DNA of 64,000 nt from Sipunculus nudus (GCA_026874595.1 CM049319.1:13419601-13483600), one strand, 5' to 3'. Positions 49,801 through 60,029 are shown, numbered from the stretch's first letter. Notes: generated by a model from the letters alone, not told the origin. A program made the numbers and translations.

Positions 49801-52800
49801 AACATTTATCCTATCCCTCTCTGCGTGGCTATCGGGCTGCCCTGCTGTCTGTGCTACGTCCGCTGGGTCACGATCGTGTCCTTCATCATCCATTGGTGTC
49901 GGATTTTCTGAATGGGGTTTATGCCCGTGCGTCTCGTCCTCGGTATGTTGCGCCTTCCTGGCGCCTGGATGTCGTCTTAAGTCATCTCCGGGAACCCCCT
50001 TATGAGCCGTTGCGTTCGGCCCATCTTCTCCATTTATCTCGGAAAACGGTTTTCATCCTCGCTCTTGCCTCGGCCGGTCGCCGTTCTGAGCTTCATGCCC
50101 TCGTGGCTGATTCGAAATTCACGCAAATTGCGGCCGACGGTTCGTCGGCCACCCTACATTTTCCTTCGGATTTTTATAGAAAGAACCAAAATTTCGATGA
50201 CCCTCCTGCTTGGCACGTTCCGGCCCTCCCTAACGGTCAGTACCGTTATGGGGCTACCAATTGCCCGGTCCGTGCGTTACGTTATTATCTTAAAGCTACT
50301 CATTCTTACGGGGGGGGGGGGGGGCGCAAGAAGTTGTTTATTTCTACAAAAGTCACAACTTCCAATAAGGAGATTAGCCCTATCACCATTAGTGCGTGGC
50401 TCAAAGCTACTATAGTCGCCGCATATGAATCAGCTTCTCAATCCACCTTAGAACAACTTCACATCAAGGCTCATGACATTCGAGCTCTTTCGACTTCCTT
50501 GGCCCATTTCTTTCGGATCTCACCCAATCAATTGGTCAAGAAGGGATACTGGAAATCCCCATCTACATTCACACGCTTCTATCTAAAGGATGTTCAGCTC
50601 CAGGCTTCGGGCCTCTACCTTACTCTGCTCCCTCCCCAAGGTTTATCTGTTCTTTTCTCATTAATACAGAAACAGCTCACAATTATGTTTACGTAATAAA
50701 ACCCCCCCATTCCCTCCCTGTGAATGGTGGTTTTGTTAGTAAACTGTTGTGAGCTTTTCTGTATTACAAACATCGCTCCCTCCCAGTCCTCTTCCTTACG
50801 CCTTTGAAAATGTGATTACAGGTAGCGGAAGTGTGACCTAGATACACGGGAACGAGGCGGGATGCGCGATAATAGGCCCAATAAGGGAAAATTTTCGGTT
50901 GGCTTACTCTGGCGTATAAACTTTAACAGAGAAAATTCTCATTAATACAGAAAAGCTCACAACAGTTTACTAACAAAACCACCATTCACAGGGAGGGAAT
51001 GGGGGGGATTAATAATCAATCATCACTTGTTTTTATTGTCCAATCATCAATTATGATTTTAAAACCAATTCCTACCACTAATAATCAGTCACCAGATCCA
51101 TTTCAATAACTGATAATATCAGTTTTCACAAGAACATGCACTTTTGGTAATGACCGATGACCCACAATACTCAGCTCAATTCCTTTGTGTTTTATCCACA
51201 GCTGAGGCAGGAAGAGCTGGCCCTGATGCAGCAGCTTGAGAGCATTGAGGGAGAGAGGGTACAGCTGGCCGAGCAGATGAAAAAAGAAAAGGAGGAATCA
51301 AAGCAGCTTGATCTAGAGGAAGAAAGGTGGGAATAATGCTGTAATATCTCTTCTGTAGTAGGGACATGTCTTTGCTGTGAAAACATGGCTAAGTAGGTAT
51401 TTATTATGGATTGACAGGGCCTACTTTTATGTTTGACCTAAGTCATGTGGAAAACTGCACTGCAGTAACCATCCATCCAATCACAACTATATTTGCTTTA
51501 GAGCCAGCAATTTTAAATTTAGTTCACAAGTTTAGAATTGAAGCAAAATAATATATATGAATATGCAAGTCAAAGTGTATATCCAATCCGGTATGAAAAC
51601 CAGTGGTATTTGCCTGCACCTTGCACAGCATTTACAAATCTGTGGAAGGCATGCTTGTTTATGCAGTCATTAAGTCAACAAACATGAAGGGAACTTTATC
51701 AATATAATGAGTTATAATGGGATCTTTTTTGCACAGGGTAGGTGTTATTAGAAAGTGAAAAAAACACAGTTAATGGTTCATCTGGAATATTTAAGTAAAA
51801 ACAAACTTTTAGGCCTTGCCGTGTTTTAAAACAAAAAAAAAGTTGCATCCTCATTCTGTGCATTTCTCGACATAGATATCTTGCCACCCTGATATATTGA
51901 TAGCATCTCTTATGTTATAAGGAGAAAATGCTGTCAGGACACCTTTGAGCATAAAATTAGTGTTCAATTATAAAGATTATATAGTGCTAACTGTGGCAAC
52001 AAAAGCTGTATTAAATAACATGTGGAACACACTTATGTTTGTGGCTGAGATCACTGATTTATGAAGGACAGTAAAAATCAAGTAAAGCAAGTATAATCTA
52101 GATGTTACTTGCCCGACTAGGCAAGAACTTTCAAAAGTTGTGTGGATTTTGTGATTTTGTATAATGAAATTTGATTCAGTATAGAATGTGCATCACACAT
52201 ATATAGAAGTACATTGTGACCCTGTTTCATTTACAGGTACTGGAGAGATTACAATGATTATAAATATCAGCTGCTGGAATTTGAAGATGCCCAAAGGAGG
52301 TCAGTCATTAGCTGTATAAATTTACTCTAGTAAGATACAGCCTTTTCTTGATGATCACACTCCCTCTGAAGTAAATTCTATTTGTTGGTCACTCTTTTGG
52401 GAAATCGGACATTTATATATGTTCCATCCAAAGCCATTAATGTATTGTAAGTTCAGTTGCCCATCTTAAGTTACATATTTATGATTGTTGGGCTTATAAA
52501 CGAGGACTTTTATTGATTCAAGTGTCCATAATACAGATAAGCAAAATATGTAAAACATTATAATCATATAACTTCTAGATTTATATTTTTTCTGGTAAAT
52601 ATTAGTTCTTTGCATGGAACACTAATAGCCCATACCAGCTTGAGCAGATAGAGGAGGGGTATGGAATAAACATCCAGATACTAACAAACAACGTTTGATC
52701 TACAGTACTTTTGTCTACATTAGTGGCAAAACAGCTGATAGATGTTATAGGAAATAACAGTTAAATTAACAGTGCAGAGGAATGCACTTCTGCCTTTCAT

Positions 52801-55800
52801 GCAGTTCCAATGTAGTCTATAGCTTAAACTGCCATCCCAATGTCTCCCCACGTATCAATTGCAGCTAGGTCCAGTGATATGAATAACATGATTATCTTAC
52901 TATTTGTGTGTTATAGTGTTGACAACCAGCTGAAATATGCTCAGACACAACTGGATAGACTTAAGAAAACCAACGTGTTCAATGCAACATTCCATATATG
53001 GTAAGTGCTATGTCTTACTGCAGTTATAATGATTATTTTGGGGGGAGCAGGGCTTTTTGTTTCAACAAAATTTTCATTGTTAATCCAAGGAGATGTTTAA
53101 CATTAAGGGATATCATGTTTCTGCTCATACCATGTATTAAAATGTAGACTTGTCCAACTTTATTTAGCAAAATGTAGATTTGTACAACTCATATGAATAG
53201 ATAGAGACTCCTGATACACAAGATATTGTACAGGGAATCCTCTACATACATTTACCTCTTAATTACATTCACCTCTCTATTGCAGACTGATGAGTTAGTC
53301 CTGTTATAAGTAGATTCTGAGGTCTTTAACCTCTCTTATCTCTGTAACAGGTCCAGGTCCATCCAGTATAACTTTGAGGTTCCACTTTAAATATGTACAC
53401 CATAATATTTTGTTATGTCAGACTCTGTTAAATCAATTCTCCTTCAGAACTGATACTTTTCTCATTGAATCAGATGGGTAATTGCATGTTTATGTTATTT
53501 TAAGATCACTGGTATTCCCTTCTATGATTTTCTTATTGTTACTACATCGTTTTGTAAATGAAACAGATTTTCATCATGTTAGCTATATTAGTGAGTCTTT
53601 ATCTGTCTTCCTTTCATCCAGTTGGTTATCTGCTCACATGGCACAATTATGGTTCACCTTTTATGTAAACATGGGTTTTCTTATGCTGCCAAGATTTCTT
53701 AACATGTTCATAATCCTGTCTCTGTATTTCAGGCACAGTGGACATTTTGGTACAATAAATAACTTTAGGCTAGGTAGACTTCCCAGTGTACCAGTAAGTA
53801 TGAATTTATGGTAATATTGTTATGACATCTGACAGCAGTTTCTGTTATATAAAATTTACATTAAAACATAATTTAAGAAAAGACAAGGTTCTTTGCATGT
53901 TGCCAATTAAAATATCACATGTTATCACAACTGCTCTTCCCAACTGCACACTTTTCTTGAAGTTCCATTTGCATGTTAATGTCACATTGTGCATGGGAAT
54001 CCAGCTAAATCCAGAACTCAACCAGGTAACTTTTGAATTTTGATATACTCTTTGGAATTGTTATGTACTCCAGTCAGCTCAGAATTCCAATAAAACAATT
54101 TTACCTCTGATTAACATTGACATTTTATACTAATTGATTGATGTCAGATTTGCAATATACACAGGTTTACTTCCCAGCATTTCAGTATACTAGGCCTGTA
54201 TCTATACACCAGTGCACTGCTAGATCATAATACAAAGTATTGGTATCGTCAGATGTCCCTGTTATGTTGACAACATGTGTTGACCAAATGGATGTCTGAC
54301 ATTTAAAAACAATCTCTGCAACATGTAAGACATCTTAGGTGATAGGTCATGGAAAAGAAACAAGTTAAAAGGCATCTGATTGGCAAATCATTTAGAAATC
54401 ATTATATTTATGGTTTGGAAATAAATTTTATAAAATTAAGCTTATTTGAATTTCTATATTCAGCGGAAGTTTGGCTTGGGAGCTAAATTATGATATATCA
54501 TATATGTATGGTATAGTATATTGTATTGTGGGCAGAGTATTGCGATACATATATGTGGTGCCATAAGATCATTGATCACTGTATCATTACAGCCATACAG
54601 TATACCCTACTTCTAAGTTCTACTGACATGAATTAGTTTTCTTGGAATAGCATAGTCAGCTTTCCAAATCTGTTATATCGAAGTTCATTCTTAACTCTAA
54701 GAGATGTCTTGTGCAGAGACAAAAAAAGGGAAGGATGATTACTTATATAAAAAAATGAATGTATGTTGTTTTATTTATAATTTTGACAGGTAGACTGGAA
54801 TGAAATAAACGCAGCCTGGGGACAGACAGTCTTACTGTTACATTCTCTGGCAAAGAAAATGAAGCTGAAATTTGAAAGGTCTGTAAGACCACTGGGGCTT
54901 AAATCCCTATCGGTATAATACTGGTCTGAACAGTTTTCAGTCAACTTTATAAACATCGCCCTACTATGTACAGAGTGTTAAACCAGTAAATATTGCTATC
55001 AGTAAATTGTATATATGAAAGGCAGAAATTCTTTTATTAGGCTGTCAGGCTTGGTACCACTATATATAACCTTTTAAACCAATCACAATGTGACAACAAT
55101 TCTGTGCGGTCAACTCTTATGGGATGCAGGCAGTTGGAAATGAAGATTTAAGCCTTGTGCCTTTTCATATACACAAATTATGACACATACAACAGGGGTA
55201 CAATTAATATGATCAGGGAAAGCTTTAAAATTCACTGTTTTCACACATACACAATATGCACAAATTCTCAAAAAAAAATCAAAATTGGAGCAGCAATTCT
55301 TTAATACAGTTTATTTTTTGTATTGCCATATTATACACCAGTTAATGACTATTATTATCCATAAATATTGGTAATTTATTTGTATACATTGCAGGTACCA
55401 ACTTGTGCCATATGGAAACCACTCATACATAAAGACAAAAGAAGGTGGCAAAGAGCTGCCTTTGTATGGAACAGGAGGATTCAGGTTCTTCTGGGATACC
55501 AAGTAGGTACCAATGTCAAAGGTCAGGGTTATGTTCAAGGTCACAAGGTAAAGGTTACCGCCAAGGTCCATGGTAGAGGTTACCCTCAAGGTCACATGGT
55601 GAAAGTTACCTTCAAGATTAAATGATCACAGTAACCTTCAAGGTTACAGGATCAAGGCTACCTTCAATGTGATAGGGTCAAGGTTTACTTTAAGGTGATA
55701 GAGTCAAGGCTACCTTAAAGGTCATAGTGGTACGGTTACCTTCAAGGTCATTAATTTTTCCAGTATTCAAGGTTGTGAATTTAGGGTCAACTTCAAGGGC

Positions 55801-58800
55801 ATAAATTCAGATCTGTTGTGGTTTTTTTCAGACTACTTACCGTAAAAACTCACATATAAGTCACATATAAAAATTTCTCAAGCCATTCTGGAGGTCAAAA
55901 CAGGTCTGAAGCAGCATACATGACCATCGAGAGTAGTTTGACAGGCCACTGGGGAAAGGTGAATTGGTGACAGGCCACTCGTTTTTGACATTCATACCAC
56001 TCCATTTTTTTTTTAACTGTAAAAATGTCATTTGTTTCGTTGTGCAATCTATTTAAAAGTTATTTGGAATCATAAAAACTCTTAGATTAATAAATATAAC
56101 AGGTCGATACTGTAAGTATTTTGCAGAAATGAAGATCGTCTGACACCCAGAATCTGCAGGTGCCAAGGATTTCTCATACTTTCCGTCATTGCTCATTTAT
56201 TTTAAACTTCTAATGATTGTTTGTGTCAGATATCAATAAAAACATGACTATTTAAGCATGTTACTAAAACAGGATTGTCGCGGACTTCTCAACATTTTTA
56301 ATAATCTAAATTGAAAAGAACGCGCGAAGTTGGGACCAAGCGAGTCGCCTGAAAACGCCACGAGACAGTGTAAGCTGTCTTCAGCTTGGTCATATCCGTG
56401 GATCAAGGGCAGGAATTTTATTATCAGAGATTTTTATTATACATTCTGAGAAAACACAAGGCCGTAAACGACAGTTTTATTCAAGTTTTAATTAACTCCG
56501 GTCTTCCTTGCTTCCACTCATGAACCATTACATGCGATATAACTGCATATATGCAGCGTAGGTATCCAGCATAGCTAACTGCAGAGTGAGAGCACGGAAG
56601 CCAGGGCAACACGTGGACAACACGCTAGTCTGTTTTTGATCAAACTCTGTTTTCCTATCTTTTTTATGAAAGTTTTGTAATGTATCATATATTTCACATT
56701 CTGTGGAGTTCTAATTTTGATTAAGTCTTGCTGGTTTTGTGTTCGTTTGTTCATAGTAACATCGATGTCAGGTCGAACTTTGGTCTTTTTTTTTCCCTGG
56801 GCTTTGCTGAGGGCCGCAGTCATTCACTACGATTTGGGATGATTTTTAAGTTGGAACTTCCGAACGGAATGATATTGTCCCCCGCGTGTAAGTACACAGG
56901 TGAACAGCATGACCTAGTTTTGGGCTTCTTGGGACAGGCAACCATCCCTATACCGAGTGAGCACTAATCCGTGCTGTAATCAGCCATTTGTCACATGTCT
57001 GTAGTTCAGATACCACGGCCCACAGGCTTTTACCGTTTACACGTTTGCAAACTTACGCAAGCACCAAATATTTTTTGGGGAAATACTGTAACTTAATTGG
57101 ATGTAAAATACACAGGGGCCGATGCCCTGGATAAAATCCCAACTGATTACGCAATACCTGTGCCTCTTGCACTCGTACTTAATCGCCCGTGAATAAAGCT
57201 CATTATAGCTAGACGCGGGTCATTTCCTGATTGTCATCAACCATGTAAATTGCAAAAATTTTAATATACTGCATTATCTAAATGAAAGAACAGCGTAAAT
57301 GGTTAAAAAATTTGAAAGAAAAAAAATATTCGGAAACCTTATTAGACTGTATTTTTGGACCAAAAGGGGGACTTATGTACCTGACTTCACCGGAAACAGA
57401 TATCTAGTTGTCGAACAGTTAAGACATTCAGGCCGGCATTTTGACTAAGTTCATGCAAAATTTTGCCTGTCAGGCTTAGACCCGCACATAAGTCGACTCC
57501 CCTTTCTTGAATTAATTTTTTGGGTACAAATTTCTCGACGTATATGCGTTTTTTTTACGGTAGATTTATCTTTGATGCATGGCTTTTACATATGTATTGC
57601 ATAGAAGTATTTAGAGCATGCATACTGCCAAGAAGGACAATAAATGGCATGACTAAAGAACAAGGTATCGAGCCTATTTAAATAAGAGTTCACTGAAATA
57701 CATCAGCAATTTATTTACATGTATTTCATTCACAATCACACAGATATGTCATCAAACAGACAGAAAAATCAGGGGTCTACATTTAGATAAGTATCAATGC
57801 AGATATTTAATAAATTTTGTATTATTTCAGGTTTGACCAGGCTATGGTGGCATTTTTAGATTGTTTACAGCAGGTAAGAATTATTTTTTCTACCAAATTG
57901 TGATATCTTGATCAGAGAAAATAAATCCTGAATTTATTTGTTTAATTTCTTTAAAAATGCAGAAATTTAATATTAGTTTATTAATAATATAACATCTTTT
58001 AACATGATTTCAAGGTCTTTTGGCAAAAACATAAGTTGGGAATGTTTAAATTCAGATTCACTGAAATTCCATGTTGTTTTGTCAGTTTGTAGCCATTGGT
58101 CAATTAAGTCCTGAAAATTTGTTTGGTTTTAATTAAACATGACCAGTTTTACTACTTTACCGTGGGTGATAAAACCCATCACATTACTGTATTATGAGAC
58201 AATTTTGAGACCTTCCCATGTAAATATTCTTTTTTTTTGTGAGCATGCTTGATGTCAAGGCCCATGGCTGTTTTTAGTTGAGCATCATGACCCATTGGTC
58301 ATTTATTATTTGTCAGTTCAAGGAAGCAGTGGAGAAAGGGGACACTGGGTTCTGTCTGCCCTACAAGATGGATCGCGGCAAAATAGAAGATCCAAGCAGT
58401 AGTACATCTTACTCTGTCAAGTAAGTAACCTACCACAATACAGGGATCGTAATACTTTGAAATTTTCACCTTTCCAAGGGAAAGGCATTAACACAAGTTT
58501 GCCTCTCCTAAGAAAAATTGGCCTTTTTGCTAAAGATGCATCCCACCATCTTTTCAAACTTTCAGTTACACTTTGCTCAGTGTAAAGCTGATTCTGTTAT
58601 ACTACATGCCATCTTACATGCATACTTGAAAGCAAATAGAACTGAATGTTTTCATTATTAACACTGTTATATTAGAAACACGATTGTGTAGTGATAAAAC
58701 CCCAGGAAAATAGGAAATGAGGGCCTTAACACCGGAAAGTATAAAAATTTATAGACCATTTTATAGAAAGCTATAGGAAATATAGACAACACCACATGTA

Positions 58801-60029
58801 AAATATTTCTTTTTTTGTGTCATTTTGTTGTTACTTGTCAGCTACTATTGTGGAAAACACCTAGCTGTTCACTTTCCAAAAGGTTTATACAAAATGAAAA
58901 GTGCTTTAAAAGGTGTCATTTCAACTACTGCTATAACACATTATCATAATACTCAAGGCATTCAATAAGTCAAATCATAGCACCCTTTAGTCTAAAGAAC
59001 AGTTGACAAAGTACAATAAATCTTTTGATATTGAGTCTATTAAGTCCTCGCTTACTTTTGTAGCAGAATTCCTTGGTTCAGAGAATTGACAAGCAAATAT
59101 ATATTTATATTTTTATGAACTTTGCATTGGTTGGCATGGCAGAACTGCTAATTATTACACCTAAGATTTAGCACATGAAGTTTAGTTGCTTTAAGACTTG
59201 GTTCAGAGATTGATCAATTTATATTGCAAGGAGAACTAGCAAAGGGCCAGTATATTCCAGTTAAAAAAAAGTATGTAAGCAATCTAGCAATAATCTAGCT
59301 AGCAGTACGGTTTCCTGCCTGTGGTGTACCAAAAGCTGAAGGTGCTTGATGATGTTAAATAGGTCAAATTCTCAGTGATTATCAGGCATTTCCAGATCAC
59401 CAGTCTAAAAATAACTTTGATGTTGTTTTGAAAATGATGTATCTAAGTATCAGTGGGAGACAGTCCATTGGCACATCATTTTATGAGATTTTTAGCTCAG
59501 CTGACTGAAAGTCATCTGTGCTATAGGGATCACTCTTTGTCCGTCCAGCCGTCTGTTAACAAGGCACAAATCGTAACTGCTGGACCTAGAAACTTCAAAC
59601 TGAAAACCCATATAGGTCCATTAAACATCTCCTTGGAAACCTGAAATTAGGTCACTGCAACCTATACTAGTATCCTCAAGCTATGGGACTCATAAATAAA
59701 CTATAAAATTAAACTATATGTACCAGGAAAAATGTCTCTGTTCTTAATAACATTACCATCATGATGCATTTTCACTGAATTCCAAATTTCCTTTCTGTTT
59801 CCAAGTCAATTTTATGTCCTTTTTTTCAGATAGCACATACAGCCATACACTGATCAAGAAGTGTAGTAATACTTTTATCATCTTTTAATGTTATTATAAT
59901 TTTTTTTTTCATTATAATTTTAGAATTCAGTTCAACTCAGAAGAACAGTGGACCAAGGGCCTCAAGTTCATGCTGACAAACCTCAAATGGGGCCTGGCCT
60001 GGGTGTCCTCGCAGTTCGCAAACAAATAA
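33836..60029 (+). CDS. BECN1: BECN1, Beclin 1 (complete, 16 exons)
   Basis: Core subunit of the class III PI3-kinase (VPS34) complexes that start autophagy and endosomal sorting. Exons: 33836-33971, 38489-38550, 39084-39139, 41402-41489, 43213-43275, 44056-44129, 44537-44609, 51202-51326, 52237-52299, 52917-53000, 53733-53793, 54790-54878, 55395-55502, 57831-57873, 58317-58420, 59924-60029. Total 1335 nt, 444 residues plus TAA (human 450), all phases consistent. Domain order: N-terminal CQRC zinc-like pair (residues 20-23), acidic linker, BH3 region (about 105-124), CEEC (134-137), acidic coiled coil (about 150-240) and the C-terminal BARA/ECD with [40 protein letters not shown], the aromatic finger FRFFWD and [15 protein letters not shown]. 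Odd point: in the BH3 the usual Gly-Asp of VTGDLFD is Ser-Phe here. Intron 7 carries a DIRS element and introns 3 and 13 carry DNA elements. Confidence 0.97.
33972..38488 (+). other. BECN1 intron 1
   Basis: A 4.5-kb intron. It has a G19 run (34660-34678) and a C17 run (36435-36451). A direct duplication of about 70 bp lies at 37015-37140 (gattgcaacttt(t)tgcaacaattctaata repeated). A copy of the dispersed gtgaccca.gggtc motif lies at about 38137-38156. No gene is seen in it. Confidence 0.6.
39685..41004 (+). mobile_element. Tigger/pogo-type DNA transposon derivative (TA target site)
   Basis: The left terminus CAGTAGAACGTCAGATAACC (39685 on) and right terminus gacgctctactg (ending 41004) are inverted, and TA lies directly outside each (39683-39684 and 41005-41006). 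Subterminal 'aatcgttcat(c)cgaa' boxes are also inverted. Termini of the CAGTAGAAC type with a TA duplication fit pogo/Tigger elements of the Tc1-mariner superfamily. The interior keeps a transposase N-terminal remnant and a (TA)n tract at 40849-40880. At 1320 bp it is an internal-deletion derivative. It lies in BECN1 intron 3. Confidence 0.8.
40335..40577 (+). pseudogene. Remnant of pogo/Tigger transposase N-terminal DNA-binding domain
   Basis: An open frame of 80 codons contains [20 protein letters not shown] followed by DLAR. This fits the first helices of the CENP-B/pipsqueak-like helix-turn-helix that opens pogo-family transposases (typically 'lt..dKl.il..ld.G.s...lar'). The match ends there and the rest of the DNA-binding region and the DDE catalytic domain are absent. 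It lies inside inverted repeats of the matching family, which supports the call. Confidence 0.65.
41660..42000 (+). repeat. Interspersed repeat fragment
   Basis: Contains ctgatgggctatcgtcatca, a run of gtctgtctgtcc, ctgttaacttttacctccac and ctctcaggaaccatttggtg. The 'phrase' resembles the dispersed repeats common in bivalve genomes. I base this on general recollection, so the family is unnamed. Confidence 0.4.
44098..44450 (+). repeat. Tandem decayed copies of the 3' end and donor of BECN1 exon 6
   Basis: The exon end gatgagtgtaaagattacag|gtaatt (true donor 44130) is followed by several imperfect copies of 40-60 bp. Donor-like GATTACAG|GT strings recur at 44177, 44299 (gtgatt) and 44388 (gtaatt). 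A more decayed copy, gaagcttacatgtaattt, lies at about 44418-44436. Copies of gatgagtgt(a/g)aaga recur between them. Use of any later donor would read TAC AGG TAA, an immediate stop. Exon 7 begins at 44537. Confidence 0.85.
45574..45740 (+). repeat. DIRS left inverted terminal repeat
   Basis: Nearly identical, inverted, to 50806-50962. The only clear differences are an 11-nt indel next to gatacacggg (extra in the right copy) and a few single bases. The first 45 nt (45574-45618) are also mirrored in the internal complementary region. Confidence 0.92.
45860..47762 (+). pseudogene. DIRS Gag-like ORF, broken by two frame changes
   Basis: Begins at an ATG in good context (45860) with a cysteine/histidine cluster, CVSC...H-x2-CFRC...CFHC, as in DIRS Gag proteins. 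A long Pro/Ser/Ala-rich region follows. The sense frame runs to about 46850, then continues in another frame (46860-47150), and then in a third to the stop at 47762. The C-terminal part, after a helical region around [20 protein letters not shown], ends in a basic tail rich in Arg/Ser ([10 protein letters not shown]). A G12 run lies in the ORF at 46062-46073. Role by family: nucleocapsid-like protein that packages the RNA. The exact points of frame change are estimates. Confidence 0.75.
47770..48660 (+). pseudogene. DIRS reverse transcriptase
   Basis: The frame starts around [15 protein letters not shown] and meets an in-frame TAA at 47824-47826, then is open from 47827 to 48861. It contains [45 protein letters not shown] and the catalytic YLDD (codons 48370-48381), so the main reverse transcriptase motifs are intact. 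The sense frame changes near 48620-48660, before RNase H. The next in-frame ATG after the stop is at 47896. Family role: copies the element RNA into DNA. Confidence 0.85.
48661..49240 (+). pseudogene. DIRS RNase H domain, split between frames
   Basis: [14 protein letters not shown] and [15 protein letters not shown] are in one frame (48850-49000). [20 protein letters not shown] follows in a second frame (about 49018-49077). [17 protein letters not shown] returns to the first (about 49130-49190). These are the successive motifs of DIRS RNase H (D, E, D and the final DALS), so the domain is present but interrupted by at least two frame changes. Confidence 0.75.
49224..50696 (+). CDS. DIRS tyrosine recombinase
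   Basis: A 490-codon frame. The first part (to about residue 115) is the linker that follows RNase H in DIRS elements ([32 protein letters not shown]). The recombinase follows from about residue 140. Catalytic residues can be seen: Arg287 in GRRSELHAL (codon 50082), His417-x-x-Arg420 in KAHDIRAL (codons 50472 and 50481) and the nucleophile Tyr453 in FTRFYLKDV (codon 50580). This part looks intact. A G15 run (50310-50324) codes for consecutive glycines after HSY. Family role: integrates the circular DNA copy by site-specific recombination. The ATG shown is the first in frame, not a proven start. Confidence 0.88.
   Translation: MFGVFSLAWGGRNSICSIFRPPPVLVPTETHLRHPHDRLPDTPPSRWSHRYLFAFPAPHLIRRVLLRLSRADQTTLLLILPFHPAAPWFPLWRSLLSRPPLLLPLRIVVPSSASLVSVVPSMRLCALLGHLKDQGISSPAALLASAPRHRSSDCIYDSRWRLFTEWTSSRGISPLDPSLAAVLDFFVFLLQDKHLSYPSLRGYRAALLSVLRPLGHDRVLHHPLVSDFLNGVYARASRPRYVAPSWRLDVVLSHLREPPYEPLRSAHLLHLSRKTVFILALASAGRRSELHALVADSKFTQIAADGSSATLHFPSDFYRKNQNFDDPPAWHVPALPNGQYRYGATNCPVRALRYYLKATHSYGGGGGRKKLFISTKVTTSNKEISPITISAWLKATIVAAYESASQSTLEQLHIKAHDIRALSTSLAHFFRISPNQLVKKGYWKSPSTFTRFYLKDVQLQASGLYLTLLPPQGLSVLFSLIQKQLTIMFT
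50658..50767 (-). repeat. DIRS internal complementary region
   Basis: Bases from ctcattaatacagaaacagc onward mirror the left end (45574-45618). From cccccccattccctccctgt to gtattac they mirror the right end (about 50943-51007). It overlaps the end of the recombinase ORF, as in other DIRS elements. Proposed role by family: it brings both ends together to template the circle junction. Confidence 0.92.
50806..51007 (-). repeat. DIRS right inverted terminal repeat
   Basis: Inverted copy of 45574-45740, beginning gaaaatgtgattacaggtag. It carries an extra aacgaggcggg after gatacacggg relative to the left copy. It ends with a G7 run at 51001-51007. Confidence 0.92.
55503..55830 (+). repeat. Minisatellite of TCAAGGTCA-type units directly after BECN1 exon 13
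   Basis: Begins within 20 bp of the exon 13 donor (55503). It repeats units of about 22-28 bp such as gttaccttcaaggtcacaag. TCAAGGTCA is exact at several positions (for example around 55534, 55587 and 55742), with near variants ccaaggtcc, tcaaggtta and ttaaaggtca. TCAAGGTCA is the known extended half-site of monomer-binding nuclear receptors (NR5A and ERR classes). Confidence 0.8.
55840..57560. mobile_element. TA-flanked inverted-repeat DNA element in BECN1 intron 13
   Basis: The left end CCGTAAAAACTCACATATAA (55840 on) is inverted at the right end (atatgcgttttttttacgg, ending 57560), and TA lies just outside each end (55838-55839, 57561-57562). Both ends then carry 'ataagtc' and 'aaatttctc(a/g)a' boxes in inverted arrangement. 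A TA target and a TACCGTA start suggest a mariner/pogo-like cut-and-paste element, but no transposase is recognised in its 1.7 kb, so this is a non-autonomous copy. Confidence 0.65.
59492..59697 (-). repeat. Solo copy of the array repeat, opposite orientation, in BECN1 intron 15
   Basis: Read on the minus strand it gives cccatagcttgagg, cctaatttcaggtttccaag, ttctaggtccagcagttacg, gttaacagacggctggacgg, and atgactttcagtcagctgag. These are the same ordered blocks as a unit of the 4150-8755 array. This family therefore exists as dispersed single copies as well as an array. Confidence 0.85.

Larger units (their letters stand above)
45574..51007 (+). mobile_element. DIRS-type tyrosine-recombinase retrotransposon in BECN1 intron 7
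   Basis: A 5.4-kb element in the same orientation as BECN1. It has inverted terminal repeats (45574-45740 and 50806-51007). It also has an internal complementary region (50658-50767) that joins the reverse complements of the two outer ends: gtttacgtaataaaac mirrors the left extremity and continues directly into ccccccattccctccctg, the mirror of the right extremity. This inverted repeat plus internal complementary region layout is the hallmark of DIRS1-like elements, which replicate through a circular intermediate and integrate by a tyrosine recombinase without target duplication. Coding order is Gag-like, reverse transcriptase, RNase H, tyrosine recombinase. I see no methyltransferase module. 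Several frame changes make it inactive as it stands. Confidence 0.93.

Noticed and set aside
45574-51007. LTR retrotransposon or Ngaro-type element
   Set aside because: The terminal repeats are inverted, not direct or split-direct, there is no protease or DDE integrase, and an internal complementary region is present.
53482-53814. 110-codon ORF between BECN1 exons 10 and 11
   Set aside because: Open intron sequence running into exon 11 ([10 protein letters not shown]); the exon acceptor at 53731-53732 explains the coding part.
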